Assembly (NCBI GenBank): GCA_020912385.1
Contig: CP087223.1
Location: 496,001-560,000 of the forward strand
Direction: 5' to 3'
Length of the DNA stretch: 64,000 nt
Origin: Neofusicoccum parvum
Taxonomy: Eukaryota > Ascomycota > Dothideomycetes > Botryosphaeriales > Botryosphaeriaceae
Under the pieces are notes generated by a model, which saw only the letters and a program-made list of their open reading frames with translations, was not told where the DNA came from and did not search any database. This document shows, piece after piece, positions 43,810 to 53,979 of this stretch. The position numbers were made by a program, and so were the translations under genes. Numbering within the stretch: the stretch's first letter is position 1; each line of letters starts with the position of its first letter.

Positions 43810-45411
43810 ATGGTCCGTCTCCGCAGCGCTGGACCCCTGGCACCGAAGGCGGCTCTTTGCTCCTTGCCAACCTACATCATGGCGAGCTCGATTCTCGAAG
43901 AGACCAAAGACATGTACTACATCGCCTGGGAAGGCACAGATGCTAACGGCGTGCCCTACCAGCCCACTTGGGAAACGAAGGACAATGTGGGCGAAGCCCT
44001 CGTGCGCGAATGGGAGCAGCTCAATTCCCAGCAAGACGCCCAGACGCAGGGAAAGGCGGCAGATGGACCTGCTGCGAACAAGAAGCCCGCCGAGAACCAG
44101 CCCGCTGTGAACAAGCCCGCTGAGAACAAGCCCGCTGTGAACAAGAAGCCCGCGAAGGACAAGGTGGTTGGTGGAAAGGGCTCGAGCCAGGACATCGCGG
44201 ATGAATACTACCCTGTTGTAGGCGTTGTCCGTGAGCGTCGCCACCACTACCTGATCTCGTGGGTTCCGGATGCTCAGACCGGCCAGCCGTTCCCGAAATC
44301 GTGGGAACCCAAGTGCAACGTGACGAAGGCCGTGGCTCGGGACTGGAACAAGGAGAAAAAGGAGAGACGTCAAGAGAAGAAGCAAAAGAAACGCCAGCAG
44401 GAGGCGCAGAGGAGGTCACAGTTTGTTCCTCCCTTTGACCCCTCTTCTTTGCGTGTTCCTGCCTACACTGTTGCTGATCTTCGCTTCGTTGTCAGGTCCG
44501 AAACGCACCAACGCACGTCTGCTCAGCCTGGCCCATCCAACTCCGAGCCTGATCTCAACGTGCCTGACCAATACAACCCCGAGTCGGACGATAACCCATC
44601 TGGCAATGAGGATGTGATGGAGGGAGTGGTATACAACGATGGTAAGCCTGCAACACCCGGTGCCGATCCACCAACCGCAGCTGACAATGAGGAAGACGAG
44701 ATGGATGTGGTGTTGAACGAGGAGAATGCTGTTCCCAAGTCTCCCATGAACTCGGTGGTGAGCGAGGAGAATCCCGCTCCCGAGTCGTTCAAGACCCCGG
44801 TGTTGAACGAGGAGAATCCCGCTCCCGAGTCGTTCAAGACCCCGGTGTTGAACGAGGAGAATCCCGCTCCCGAGCCGCCCAAGAACCAAGCTGGCGGTGA
44901 GGAAGCTGTGGATACTGTCATGTTCGACGATGGCAATCCTTACCCCGAGTCTCGCAAGAATCCAGCCGGCATTGAGGAGGACGTCGTGGATGTTGTGGTA
45001 TCCGACAAGGAGAAGCCTGCAACACCTGTTACCACCACGCCGGCTGCAGCTGACGATGAGGAAGAGGAGGTGGATCTTGTGATTCGCAACGATGACAAGC
45101 CTGTTTCCCAGCCGCACAAGAATCCAGCCGGCGTTAAAGAGGAGGCGTCCGTCACTGTGATCCCCGGTGATGGCAAGCCTGCAACTCCTGATCCCAACCC
45201 ACCGGCTACAGCTGGCCATGAGAAAGAGGTGGTGTGGATTGTGATTCCCGACGATGACGAGCCTGCTCCCCAGCCGCACGAGAATCCAGCCGGCGTTAGA
45301 GAGGGGGTTTGCGTGATCCCCGGCGACGGCAAGCCTGCAACGCCTGTTACCAACCCGCCGGCTGACGGTAAGGACAAGGTGGCGCCCATTGTGATTCCCG
45401 ACGATGACTAG
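43810..45411 (+). CDS. Tandem chromodomain protein with acidic repeat tail (533 aa)
   Basis: Two chromodomains are visible: residues about 21-72 ('MYYIAWEGTDANGVPYQPTW', then 'ETKDNVGEALVREWE') and 131-182 ('EYYPVVGVVRERRHHYLISW', then 'FPKSWEPKCNVTKAVARDW'). Both keep the aromatic, W-E/V and TWE/SWE positions expected for methyl-lysine binding. The linker is a KPAENKPAVN repeat. A strongly basic helix (about 181-203) follows, then a long tail of degenerate acidic repeats ('VLNEENPAPESFKTP', 'VIPGDGKPATPD'). A nuclear chromatin-binding role is inferred. The ATG at 43810 is preferred over 43879 because it keeps the first domain's beta strand. The frame is open upstream to 43402, but that part is the pyrimidine tract. 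Confidence 0.7.
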   Translation: MVRLRSAGPLAPKAALCSLPTYIMASSILEETKDMYYIAWEGTDANGVPYQPTWETKDNVGEALVREWEQLNSQQDAQTQGKAADGPAANKKPAENQPAVNKPAENKPAVNKKPAKDKVVGGKGSSQDIADEYYPVVGVVRERRHHYLISWVPDAQTGQPFPKSWEPKCNVTKAVARDWNKEKKERRQEKKQKKRQQEAQRRSQFVPPFDPSSLRVPAYTVADLRFVVRSETHQRTSAQPGPSNSEPDLNVPDQYNPESDDNPSGNEDVMEGVVYNDGKPATPGADPPTAADNEEDEMDVVLNEENAVPKSPMNSVVSEENPAPESFKTPVLNEENPAPESFKTPVLNEENPAPEPPKNQAGGEEAVDTVMFDDGNPYPESRKNPAGIEEDVVDVVVSDKEKPATPVTTTPAAADDEEEEVDLVIRNDDKPVSQPHKNPAGVKEEASVTVIPGDGKPATPDPNPPATAGHEKEVVWIVIPDDDEPAPQPHENPAGVREGVCVIPGDGKPATPVTNPPADGKDKVAPIVIPDDD

Positions 45412-45579
45412 CCTGTTCCCTAGTCGCACAAGCATCCAGCCGGCGTTGGAGAGGAGGTTGGGGTTGCCGTCATCCTCGGCGATGGCAAGCCTGCAACACC
45501 TGATCCCAACCCACCGACGGTTGCAAGCGGTCCTACGCGCCAAGGCACGCCGCAAAACTCTACTCACATGGCCGGTTAA
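45412..45579 (+). pseudogene. In-frame continuation of the acidic repeat tail after two stops
   Basis: After the stop at 45409-45411 the same frame continues 'PVP', a second TAG, 'SHKHPAGVGEEVGVAVILGD' and 'GKPATPDPNPP', the same repeat unit found before the stop, and ends at a TAA (45577-45579). Compared with the preceding unit, the stops replace a Glu (GAG) and a Gln (CAG) codon. The protein was probably about 56 residues longer. Confidence 0.6.
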
Positions 45580-45761
45580 GCAAGCACAACGACCATCCCA
45601 ATTCAGGTAATCGTAGCCTGAGGAGGGAGCCCTCGTCTGCACGCACTGGCTGAGGCATTCTCACACGACTGCGGCACTGGTGCGCAGGTCTTTGGGCACT
45701 TTCTGTCATGGGCCTGTCTTGCTCACGTACGCCCCACGCATTTACTCTGACCGGTTCTTTG

Positions 45762-46030
45762 TTTCTTTTCCATCGCTCTCCAAAAGGGTTTCCCAAGCGG
45801 ACCGGATGGCCACCTGGCTCAACGTCTTGACGTGTCCTCGTGGCGGAGGCCCTTCGCGAGCTTTCGTGATTTCTGTCTGGTAATTTCTTTATTTCTTTCT
45901 CTTCACTCTCTGAAAGGGGTTCCCAGGCGGATCGAGTGACCACCTGGCTCAACATCTTGATGTGTCCTCGTGGCGGTGGACCCTTCGCAAGCATTTACGA
46001 TTTCTTTCACTTGTCTGGTAACTTCTTTCT
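45762..46030. repeat. Tandem duplication of about 130 bp
   Basis: Two consecutive copies, each containing 'ccacctggctcaac', 'cttga' and 'gtgtcctcgtggcgg', and each ending in a 'ttctttatttctttct'-type tract. They are diverged by roughly 15-20 percent by eye. The unit lies downstream of the chromodomain gene and is not evidently coding. Confidence 0.65.
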
Positions 46031-46480
46031 TTCTACATGCTGCGCTCCGCTCCGTCTCGGCGTTTATTCCGCAGCCCAGAAGCACTGAATTGTCGGTGGA
46101 ATGCATCATGGAAGATCAGCGGGGCTCGGAAAACCAACGTCAGGTGACGTGTTCATGTCGTCGACTATTGCACATTCCTTCTTTCTCGTATTTTCTCAGA
46201 GTTCCAGGTGGGAAACAGCTCACATAATTCAGGCGATCTTGGATAAAATGTTTAAAAAAAAGTACACCCCGCGGCCGGAGCGTCATGGTGCGGGACGGTT
46301 GGAATGGGATGGAGGAAAAAGTTATCTTTTGTGTTTCTTGACATTCGGCATTCAAAGGTCTACAACACACTTAATCAAATATTTTTAATAACGTGGCAGC
46401 CATTAACATATAGGACGTGCCGGTAGCATCCCGTCAACGGCCATTACAATGCTACGCGTGGGCCTCGGACAACTTGTAAC

Positions 46481-47218
46481 ATGATCAGAGCTTCGACTCT
46501 CCACGTTGATCATCGCCCTGCACTTATGGGAGGGAGGTCTGCTACAGGAAAACGGTATGTCCTTTGCCTCTCGCTATGCTTTAGTACCATCTTCCACGTT
46601 CCTGCCGTCGGCGTTGTTCTTACAATCTTCTTGTTCCTGACCATTCACGCTCCAAGCCTGCCATTCACTCGGCTCAGTGCCCTTATTCCTTGCTCCAGCA
46701 CCGCTCTCCCTGGGATTTGTCTTGTGCTGTTCAACATGGCAACCGTCATGGCAGCCATTTGGTGTCTTATTTCCAGCCCGCCGAACTCGTCAACTGCCCT
46801 CGTCTTCCTCTCCACCGTCCTGCTCACCTGCAATTATCCACACAACCCTCACAAATCTCCCTTCAGGTGCTCCGTCACCGCTGGCCCACACGGCCCTCTA
46901 TCTGCACTCGTTCCGGCCGACACTCTTGTTCACCCTGCCAACCCACCCTTCTGCATCATCACCTCGACGCCAGCTTTGGTCACATTGCATCTTAGGTTAC
47001 CACGGGTCAGCACACTCACTCTTTTTGAGTTGGCTTCCACGGCCTATCTCTACGCCATCACGGCCCCCTCCCCTTTGTCTACGCCATCACAGCCCCCTCC
47101 ACTTGGTCTACACCCATCACAGCCCCCTCCCCTTATCTACACTCTCTCTCTAAAGCTTAAATCCTGCCACATCAACAAAAGCACTGTCAACACGGCCATC
47201 CATCAAGCAGGAAGATGA
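46481..47218 (+). CDS. Hypothetical 245-residue ORF with hydrophobic segments
   Basis: An ATG-initiated frame. Residues about 30-60 and 75-110 are hydrophobic and could be membrane segments. The C-terminal part is a Ser/Pro-rich stretch made by a three-copy DNA repeat ('ctacgccatcacagccccct', 47050-47140). Two overlapping plus-strand frames exist. No family is recognised and no conserved motif is seen, so coding is doubtful. Confidence 0.2.
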   Translation: MIRASTLHVDHRPALMGGRSATGKRYVLCLSLCFSTIFHVPAVGVVLTIFLFLTIHAPSLPFTRLSALIPCSSTALPGICLVLFNMATVMAAIWCLISSPPNSSTALVFLSTVLLTCNYPHNPHKSPFRCSVTAGPHGPLSALVPADTLVHPANPPFCIITSTPALVTLHLRLPRVSTLTLFELASTAYLYAITAPSPLSTPSQPPPLGLHPSQPPPLIYTLSLKLKSCHINKSTVNTAIHQAGR

Positions 47219-47788
47219 CCTCTCCAACGCCGCCAAGAAGATGAAGCGGAGTCTCGACGCTGGCGAAGGCTGGGACGGCGTCTTATGGATGATTCGTTGG
47301 TGCTGGGCTGTGCGGTGACGTAGGGTGTTGTCAGCTCGTCCTTCTGGGTGCTATGACCCGGGTTCATGCTGGTCAAGGGTGATGTTGTGGTTGATATGCA
47401 GATGTACGGCGGCCAAGGAAGCAGTATTACTGTCCGAGGTATGACTCCCACGCGTGTCTCTTGGCATCCGTCGCCGTCCTTTGCCACGTGGTTGTGGAGG
47501 CGGAGAATATTCTTCGACGCTCACGCTGGCACTACCATCTCCCATGACGAGAACATGCCACACGCTGCCTTTCGACAAAGGGAAAAGTTGGAAGACGGCG
47601 AGCGGACTCAAAATGTGCTATTATATGGCCGATGTGGGCCGCACTCAGATCTGGCGGAGTTGGAAGGAGCAAGCGCCGCGGCAGCATCTGCGTATCCGGT
47701 AACCATCACGCGCTCACGCGTTCGCGTCAAGCAGCAAAGCGGTGCCACGCTGCTCCCCTCCTCCCCACCGCATTCAATCCGCAACAAG

Positions 47789-49014
47789 ATGGAGCAGCAT
47801 GACCGTCTCGTGCGCTTCCTCGGATACAGCAACGCTGGAAGCGTCCATGAGGCCATCATCGACGGCACCACCTGCGCGCTGAAGCTGGTAAGTCGCGTCT
47901 CCCGTGTCCACCCCACTCCCCGCTCGCCGCTCTCCCGACTCACGCATCGCGAACCGCCGCCGGCACGCAGTTCGTCGACGCCCGCAAATTCGCCGCCGAG
48001 CTCGCAGCCTACACGGCCATCGAAACCGCCCTCGACCCGCTCGATCGGAAGCGCATCTGCGCCTTCCACGGCGTGTACCCGCGCGTCCACGACCTGGCGG
48101 GCAGCGCGTGGCCCCACGAGGCCGTCCACACCCACGGGCTGCGGCTCGCGCTGCAGACGGGGCCGACGCTGGACGAGTGCCTGGAAGCGGGCAGCCTGTC
48201 GCGCGACGAGCGCCACGACATCTACCTGCAGCTGCAGGCCACGCTCCGCGCGCTCCACACCTCCGCCGGCGTCGCCCACGGCTCGGTGCACGGCCGCAAC
48301 GTCGTCGTCGACCGCCGCCGCCGCCGCGTCGTCCTGCTCGACTTCAGCAGCTTCTCCCTGCGCCGCGACGCCGAGCCCGCCCAGTGGCTCCGCCGCACCG
48401 CCCGCGACTGGGAAGGCCTGGACGAAATGCTCGCCGACGTCGCGGCGAGGGCGCTGCGCAAGGGCGCTGGAGACGCGCTGAGGCGCAAGATACTGAGCGC
48501 CGAGCACATGGAGCGGCTGGCGCTGGCGGCGGCTGGAGAGGGGGTGGGCGTCGACGCCGCGATTGGAGAGCAGGGACAAGGACGGGAGGAGGGACAAGAA
48601 CGGGAGGACGTGGGTGTTGAGGATCGGCGGGGCGAGCAGGGCCGGATCGTCGACGCCGCGGAGAACGAGGTGTGGGCGGACAAGGAACGCGAGACGGCTG
48701 ACGCCGCGGGGGACGGGGAGTGGGTGGACGAGGAACGCGGGACGGCTGATGCCGCGGAGGAGGCCAAGGAGTGGCTGGGTGACGATTGCTGGCTGGTCGA
48801 CGCCGTGACCCAGCTGAGCACCGCCATTCGGGATAGCGCGCTGATCCCAACGTCTTATGCGAGGGCGCTGAGGGTCGAGGCGGAAGAAGTCTTGAGGAGG
48901 CTGCTCCGGACGTATTTCGGCGAGCTGCCTTGCGGCGGGGACATGGTTTTTCGGGATGCTCTTGGATCGGGCGACGACCATGTGGCCAGAGGAGTAAAGA
49001 GGAAGCGGAGCTGA
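47789..49014 (+). CDS. Kinase-like protein, probable pseudokinase, one intron (380 aa)
   Basis: Exon 1 47789-47887 (33 codons, ending 'CALKL' with Lys32 at the VAIK position); intron 47888-47970 (83 bp, GTAAGT..CAG); exon 2 47971-49014, with a TGA at 49012. Exon 2 begins 'FVDARKFAAELAAYTAIE' (Glu43, alpha-C). The catalytic loop reads 'VAHGSVHGRNVVVD' (136-146), where the catalytic Asp is Ser138 but Asn143 is kept. The metal-binding motif is 'LLDFSSFSL' (Asp157, DFS instead of DFG). The C-terminal 150 residues contain degenerate 'DAAE..WVDEER' repeats. Loss of the catalytic base suggests little or no phosphotransfer. It is a small fungal-specific kinase-like family by pattern, not a named one. 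Confidence 0.7.
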
Positions 49015-49401
49015 GTGGTTTTAAAAACGAATTCATATAGAATCCCTTGCCTTTCATATGAAGCGCGATAACCAAGCTTCCCGCAACCGTGCATTGATAA
49101 CCTCGTAGTGCATTCCAAGAACACCGCTCGTTGCGGCTCCTGCTTCCCCTTCACCAGCCAACAAAAATTAAGGGCCTGACCGGAGAGACAGTTTCCGGGA
49201 ACTGGAGTTACAATGTGGAAACCAGATGATTGTCATCATGCTATGTATCTATATGTTGTGTTGAATCCCATCCTCTTGAATAATTCTTTTAATTGCATCA
49301 CAAGTTTATACATTAATTATACCGGGATTTAATATAACAAGTACTAATATTTCAGCCAACTCTTATAAAGCGTTCTCGAACATATTGGAATAGTATATAC
49401 T

Positions 49402-49471
49402 TGTCGAACTGGCAAAAGTACGACGCCGCACTGTTACCAGTGCGTGCTAATAGGCTTTATATTGTCTGACA
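49402..49471 (-). mobile_element. 70-bp TG..CA element with 5-bp target duplication (copy 2)
   Basis: Runs 'tgtcgaactggcaaaagtac' to 'attgtctgaca', exactly 70 bp. The 5-bp duplication 'atact' is at 49397-49401 and 49472-49476. It is the reverse complement of 35709-35778 apart from a few changes and retains intact TG and CA ends. It lies between the kinase-like gene and repeat R2. Confidence 0.85.
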
Positions 49472-49476
49472 ATACT

Positions 49477-50455
49477 GAATTTTCTATTAGAGTATTGGTA
49501 TTTGTAGTTTAAAGTTGAGTTTTAGCTTCGCCTCTTAGTAATATAAGAACTTATATTCTTTATTTCGCTGTAAGCTGGAACAGTTCAACACTAATTAATA
49601 CCTTAAACGGTGACAATTTGATTAGTTATACTTAATCAGCAGGCAATCTATTACTATACTCATCAGTAAGTAAAATACAGACTGTACGGGAAACACCTTT
49701 TAATTTTTCAACATTTCGGAAATATTATACACTATTTGGAAATGCTGCGCAATATCTATCCAATAGCTGATTGTCAACCACATTGGCCCGTAATCACGTG
49801 TTTTGTTTGCTTTTGCTTATACACGCGTTCTTTCTTTACTTTTTGCCGCACCATACACTTACCCCCCAGCAGGGAAGGGCACAGATGCTGCAAGAGGCAG
49901 GAACTACAGACTACCACTCTCTCCTCTCCACAAAGAAGGGGATTAAGGCAGCGACAGTATGGTTCCTGCGCACGGGGCTTCTAAACCAGTTCAGCCTAGC
50001 CAGGGAAATGCTCCAGGAGGACCACCAGGAGGATCACCAGGAAGACCATCAGGAGGACCACCAGGAGGACTACCAGGAGGACCGGTACGAAGACTGAAAG
50101 GGTACACTAGCGATTGAATGAAGGGCTGCCACAGCAGCCACTACTGGTAAACAGGAAAAACGGAATAAGGAGAGGAAGACATACCTGAGTAGAGAGGAGG
50201 GGTTTTTGCCTGGTGAACATGGTTTTCCCCCTCATGTAAAATAATTGCAGATAGCCAGCCCCGCATGGACCCGTAAGGGAGCTATATCGGGAAGAAATGA
50301 ATTTATCTATCTATCTACACTTACCCCTACACACCTCATTTACCCCGTTTATGCGTATTTCCGTAAATCCGATTATTACACGTATATAGCAGGCCTCAGT
50401 AGCAACAATGAGAAAACCAGCGGTGTCATTCTTTCTCGCGCCGTTCGACACTGAT
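49477..50455 (+). repeat. Dispersed non-coding repeat R2, interrupted by LINE-B
   Basis: Shares 'cccgtaatcacgtg' and the right end 'cagcggtgtc...tttctcgcgccgttcgacac' with 38430-38680. The right end, read inverted, starts 'gtgtcgaacggcgcgag', similar to the start of the 70-bp element ('tgtcgaactggc'). It may be a non-autonomous element; the left boundary is unclear. Confidence 0.4.
49866..50316 (+). mobile_element. 5'-truncated LINE-B, lightly mutated
   Basis: Matches the end of the LINE-B copy at 37720-38165, including 'agggcacagatgctgcaaga', the repeated 'gaggaccaccaggagga' stretch, 'cagccccgcatggacccgta' and a (TATC)n tail. An 11-bp target duplication 'acacttacccc' is at 49855-49865 and 50317-50327. 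The coding remnant is a short tail with an expanded EDHQ repeat. Confidence 0.85.
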
Positions 50456-50464
50456 TAACTTTAT

Positions 50465-50712
50465 TTATTGATTTTGCAGAAGGAGATGGTGCCGGTCCTC
50501 GCCCAGCATCGTCTTGCCGATATCGTCAACGCCGAGCACAGCTCCACGCGGGCGGCGGGAAGCGGCATTGGTCAGCGCGGCCTGCGGCCTGACAACGGTC
50601 ATACGGGGGCTTGTCACGATGGATGCATTTCTGCCTGGCGTTGCGATACGACACGTAGGCAATGGGATTCCGCAGGGAGGAGAAGGTGGTTACGGGTTAC
50701 CGGTGGTGATGC
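50465..50712. other. GC-rich segment, left flank of a solo LTR
   Basis: Short frames on both strands, none recognisable. Together with 51527-52250 it is likely one locus split by the LTR, since one copy of 'gatgc' joins them. Confidence 0.35.
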
Positions 50713-51521
50713 TATAATAGTGGGCCTTCTACTACCAGGTTTCGGAGTCGCACTAATAGGATTGGGTAACCGAAAGGGTTTACCTTAAGGATAGGGGGGT
50801 TATTTGTAGCGAGGTGAGAAGCGGGTAGCACGTAATACGCAGATGCACGTGATAAGTAAGGCTCGTTACCAGCAATAAGTAAGATTGCTGCTTTGAGTTG
50901 ACTACGAAGGGTCAAGTATCTAGCTAAAGTAGTGTGCTTATATACTATAAGAGAGTTTTATCAATCTTATTGAGCCCTTGGTAGAGGGCTCGAGATATAC
51001 CCTTTCTTCAGGGCTCGTCCTGAGCCGTTTCTTGAGGGCTCGGGTTTGAGCCGTTGGCTAAGGGCTCCAGTGGGGCGTACGTGACTCGGGCGCTTAGGTT
51101 TTAATCCCGCTTTCTGGTTTCTGGCGTGATGAGCGATAACCATTTCTCTACTGACTGCTATCTCGTTAACCGTGTCCTTCGTAAGCTTCCTGTATTCCGC
51201 CTTTGGCACCGGCTTAGGGAGTATTCTACCGCCTATGCATCTTTCCCGCTCGTGTGGGTTTTCTTCCCTTACTGGCTTGCTTCCTTGGCGGCCCGTCTGT
51301 TCTACCGGTTCCCGTGCGGGCTTCTTACGTGTAGGGTTTGTTAGTTGCTGCCTGGTGTGGCCCGTACGCGCCTTGCGCCCATGGCCCCGCTTTTCCCGTG
51401 CGGTATTCTCGTCCGCGCGGCTTTGTCTGGTCCTGGTAATGTTGATCCTTGCGGTTCTTCTTCCCGTGCGGGCTTTCCGCCCTCAGGGTTGTAAAGCCCG
51501 AGCGGTCCAAGGTTCGTAACA
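50713..51521 (-). mobile_element. Solo LTR (809 bp) with a long variable U3
   Basis: The plus strand starts 'tataatagtgggccttctac' and ends 'ccaaggttcgtaaca'. The 5-bp target duplication 'gatgc' is at 50708-50712 and 51522-51526. The first 260 bp match the conserved half of the other LTRs ('gggtaaccgaaagggtttac', 'ttgactacgaagggtcaagt'). The rest differs and contains four degenerate units of about 27 bp around 'agggctcg' and 'tgagccgtt' (50980-51075). Orientation is set by the polypurine tract at 57922. Confidence 0.85.
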
Positions 51522-51526
51522 GATGC

Positions 51527-52250
51527 CATGCAGTCCGCACGCCGCTGTATCATTGGTAGAACCTCGGGGATTATGTACTACGCTGTACGTATTTTCGCAG
51601 CCAACACCCTCTATCCGCCTTTTCTCGCCGCCTTTGGAGCAAAGACAAAGGACTCAAGGTTGCACTGGAGAGGTGGGAAGGAAGCATCAGGCGTCGGCAC
51701 CCCCAGCCCGTGGCTTGCGCAGCATTCCGAAGGTGATCAGTTAGTTGAAGGGCCTCCCCAGAAGTACGACGACACACTCTCCCGCTCGCGGATTCCCGGT
51801 CCCAACTCAACCATGGCTTGACCGGCCATGTTGTTGGCTTTGAGCATTCCTTGCGATGCCAGCTCCCACCCAATCGCTGTCAATCACAACATCACTCCAC
51901 GCTCGTCTACCAATTTCTCGGCTGTAAAGCGAGGCCCCAGATGTATCGTGAGCGGGACGACTGTAGGTGGACGCGTCTGCTGGCTTGGAAGCAATGACGT
52001 CTCCATCAGTATCTACATCCGCGTGTTGATGCTGCCTGCAGGATTTTATGGCGGTGGTGGAGAGGAACGAAGGCCGGATGTTCGTCAGCTCAGACGGCGC
52101 CCCGGTGACCAGGTGGGAGTGCATGAGAGGCAGGTGCGGAAAGCCTCAATTCTGATCGAAGATGCTACTTTCAAACTTTCCGGTCTGACTCTGCACTTGA
52201 AAACGCCGAGCGGACTCTCAACGTCTTCTCTCGGGTCAGGCTATTAGGGG
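51527..52250. other. GC-rich segment, right flank of a solo LTR
   Basis: Frames of up to 139 residues exist on the plus strand (51828-52247) and 105 on the minus strand, overlapping, with no recognised domain. Composition becomes AT-rich after about 52330. It may be a decayed gene. Confidence 0.3.
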
Positions 52251-53336
52251 CATTATTTGTATCCAGCCGGTTGCATTATGGCCAGTGGAATTCTGTCCGT
52301 TGCTGAGAGCGGGCTGAAACAAAATACATACTATGCACAAGTAAAGTAGCACTTTCTACACTCATAATACTATTTCTATACTACTTATACTTATATCTAA
52401 TACGAAAATCGTACAACTAATAGCCATTTTTAGGACCAAGAGGTCTAGTGAGGGGCAATGCTGAAAGTCTCCTTCATAGTTCATTATTTCCATGGTGGAA
52501 GCGCCGGCCTAATGGTCAATTCATGAGAACTTTTAACCACTATTGGTGGTATATGGACATACCTCGAGATTGAGATGAAATGGGGACTCAAAGAGTACTT
52601 CAGGCAGGTCGTTCGTGTGAGTAGCACGATGCTGCCGAGGGTTTAATTGTACCGGTATTACAGGGAGACGCTGGGTACCCATGCGATGTACTTAAGCTCT
52701 ATTATGCCCCTGACCCGTGATGGCGATAATGGACTGTCGCGACGATATAGAACCGAAGAGCTCCTATAGGTGCTTGCAGGACACGTTGACGAATTACTAT
52801 ATAATATCGTTCGGTAGCTCTCGCATTCTCGCGAGATTTCCCGTTGGCCAAGTATTCTTTATTTAACCAGGGTTATTTGTAACTGTTTTTAAGATAGTTA
52901 TATTATCTTTTAAAGGCTCGACCATGTAGAAGATATTCAGCTCACATATGGTTTCGAGTTCCCTCTATATATAGTTATTAGTATACTCGTTCCTTTCTTT
53001 TATCGCACGAGGATTAACTACCTTAATTTAATATACCTTTAGTCTTTTATTATATAGTTAGTATTTGTTTTAGTCTATAAAGCTTTTATTAATTATCTAT
53101 TAATTTCTTACTATCTATAGCCTAGAAGAAGGCTAAACTCTTTTAGCTATACCTTAACTCCTTAAGGACTTATAGGATTAATAACGTAGTTCTTAGTCCT
53201 CTTAATAGAGCGGTAAAGTATAATAAATAGAATAATATAATTTATTAGTATTTCCTACTATCCTTTCTAAAATCTTAAGCTAATTCCTCTTAGTAGAAGA
53301 TCTTAGATAAGATATTTAGGTTTTATACTTTATATT
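52251..53336. other. AT-rich sequence, no recognised feature
   Basis: No long frame and no match seen to the LINE or LTR families in this window. The part after 52860 is very TA-rich and may be RIP-erased repeat DNA. Confidence 0.3.
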
Positions 53337-53403
53337 TATCAGCATATAAGGCATATTAGTACGTACTAGTAATAGTGTGGCGTTGTACTTTTATAAGTTT
53401 ATA
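53337..53403 (+). mobile_element. Degenerate copy of the 70-bp element (copy 3)
   Basis: 'tatcagcatataaggcatat' to 'gtgtggcgttgtacttttat' aligns with 35709-35778 with many C-to-T changes. Its right end meets an LTR start ('tataacggagtg' at 53402). No target duplication is detectable. Confidence 0.6.
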
Positions 53404-53979
53404 TAACGGAGTGCCTTCTACTACACGACTTCGGAGTTGTCAAGTAGGAGTTAAGTAACCGAAGGGTTTACCTTAAGGATAAAAGTAAGTAAGGATAAGC
53501 GAGAAGAGAGAAGTAGGATGTTTATATAAGGACTAGAATATACGTAATAAGACTCGTTACTAGTAATAAGTGAGATTGCTATTTTAAGTTAACTATAAAG
53601 GGTCAAGTATCTAGCTAAGTAAGTATATCTATATACTATAGGAAAGCTATAATAATCTAGATACCTATTAAACAATAAGAGTTTACAGCAGCGGTATAGA
53701 GACAGTCTATAATGAGTCGTTTAATTCTTCTACCTGTTAGCCGTACACGGAAGATATACGTATACGTTATATACTATACTACACCCTAATTAGCTCTTGC
53801 TAATCTAGTTCTTTTTGGACCTTTAGTTTCCCAACTAGATTACTTCTCTAGGAAACCAACTCGCTCTATAGCTGAAATCTACCTAGGTACAGTAGCCCTT
53901 AGGCTGTTTATTTAATACTTATATTTATTATCTATATTTCCCGTCTTTTCTTATCTCTATTAGACTGGGGTTCGTAACA
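53402..53979 (-). mobile_element. LTR copy, 578 bp
   Basis: Starts 'tataacggagtgccttctac' and ends 'ctggggttcgtaaca'. The first 250 bp match the conserved LTR half ('gtaaccgaagggtttacctt'); the remainder (53680-53950) is unlike the other copies. No 5-bp duplication was found (flanks 'gttta' and 'ccttg'), so it may be a recombined or chimeric copy. Confidence 0.7.

Noticed and set aside
44416..45642. 408-residue minus-strand ORF opposite the chromodomain gene
   Set aside because: Repeat-driven open frame. The plus strand encodes the chromodomains and continues the repeat logic.
47608..48981. 457-residue minus-strand ORF opposite the kinase-like gene
   Set aside because: It is a GC-rich antisense shadow. 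The plus strand has kinase motifs and a phased intron.
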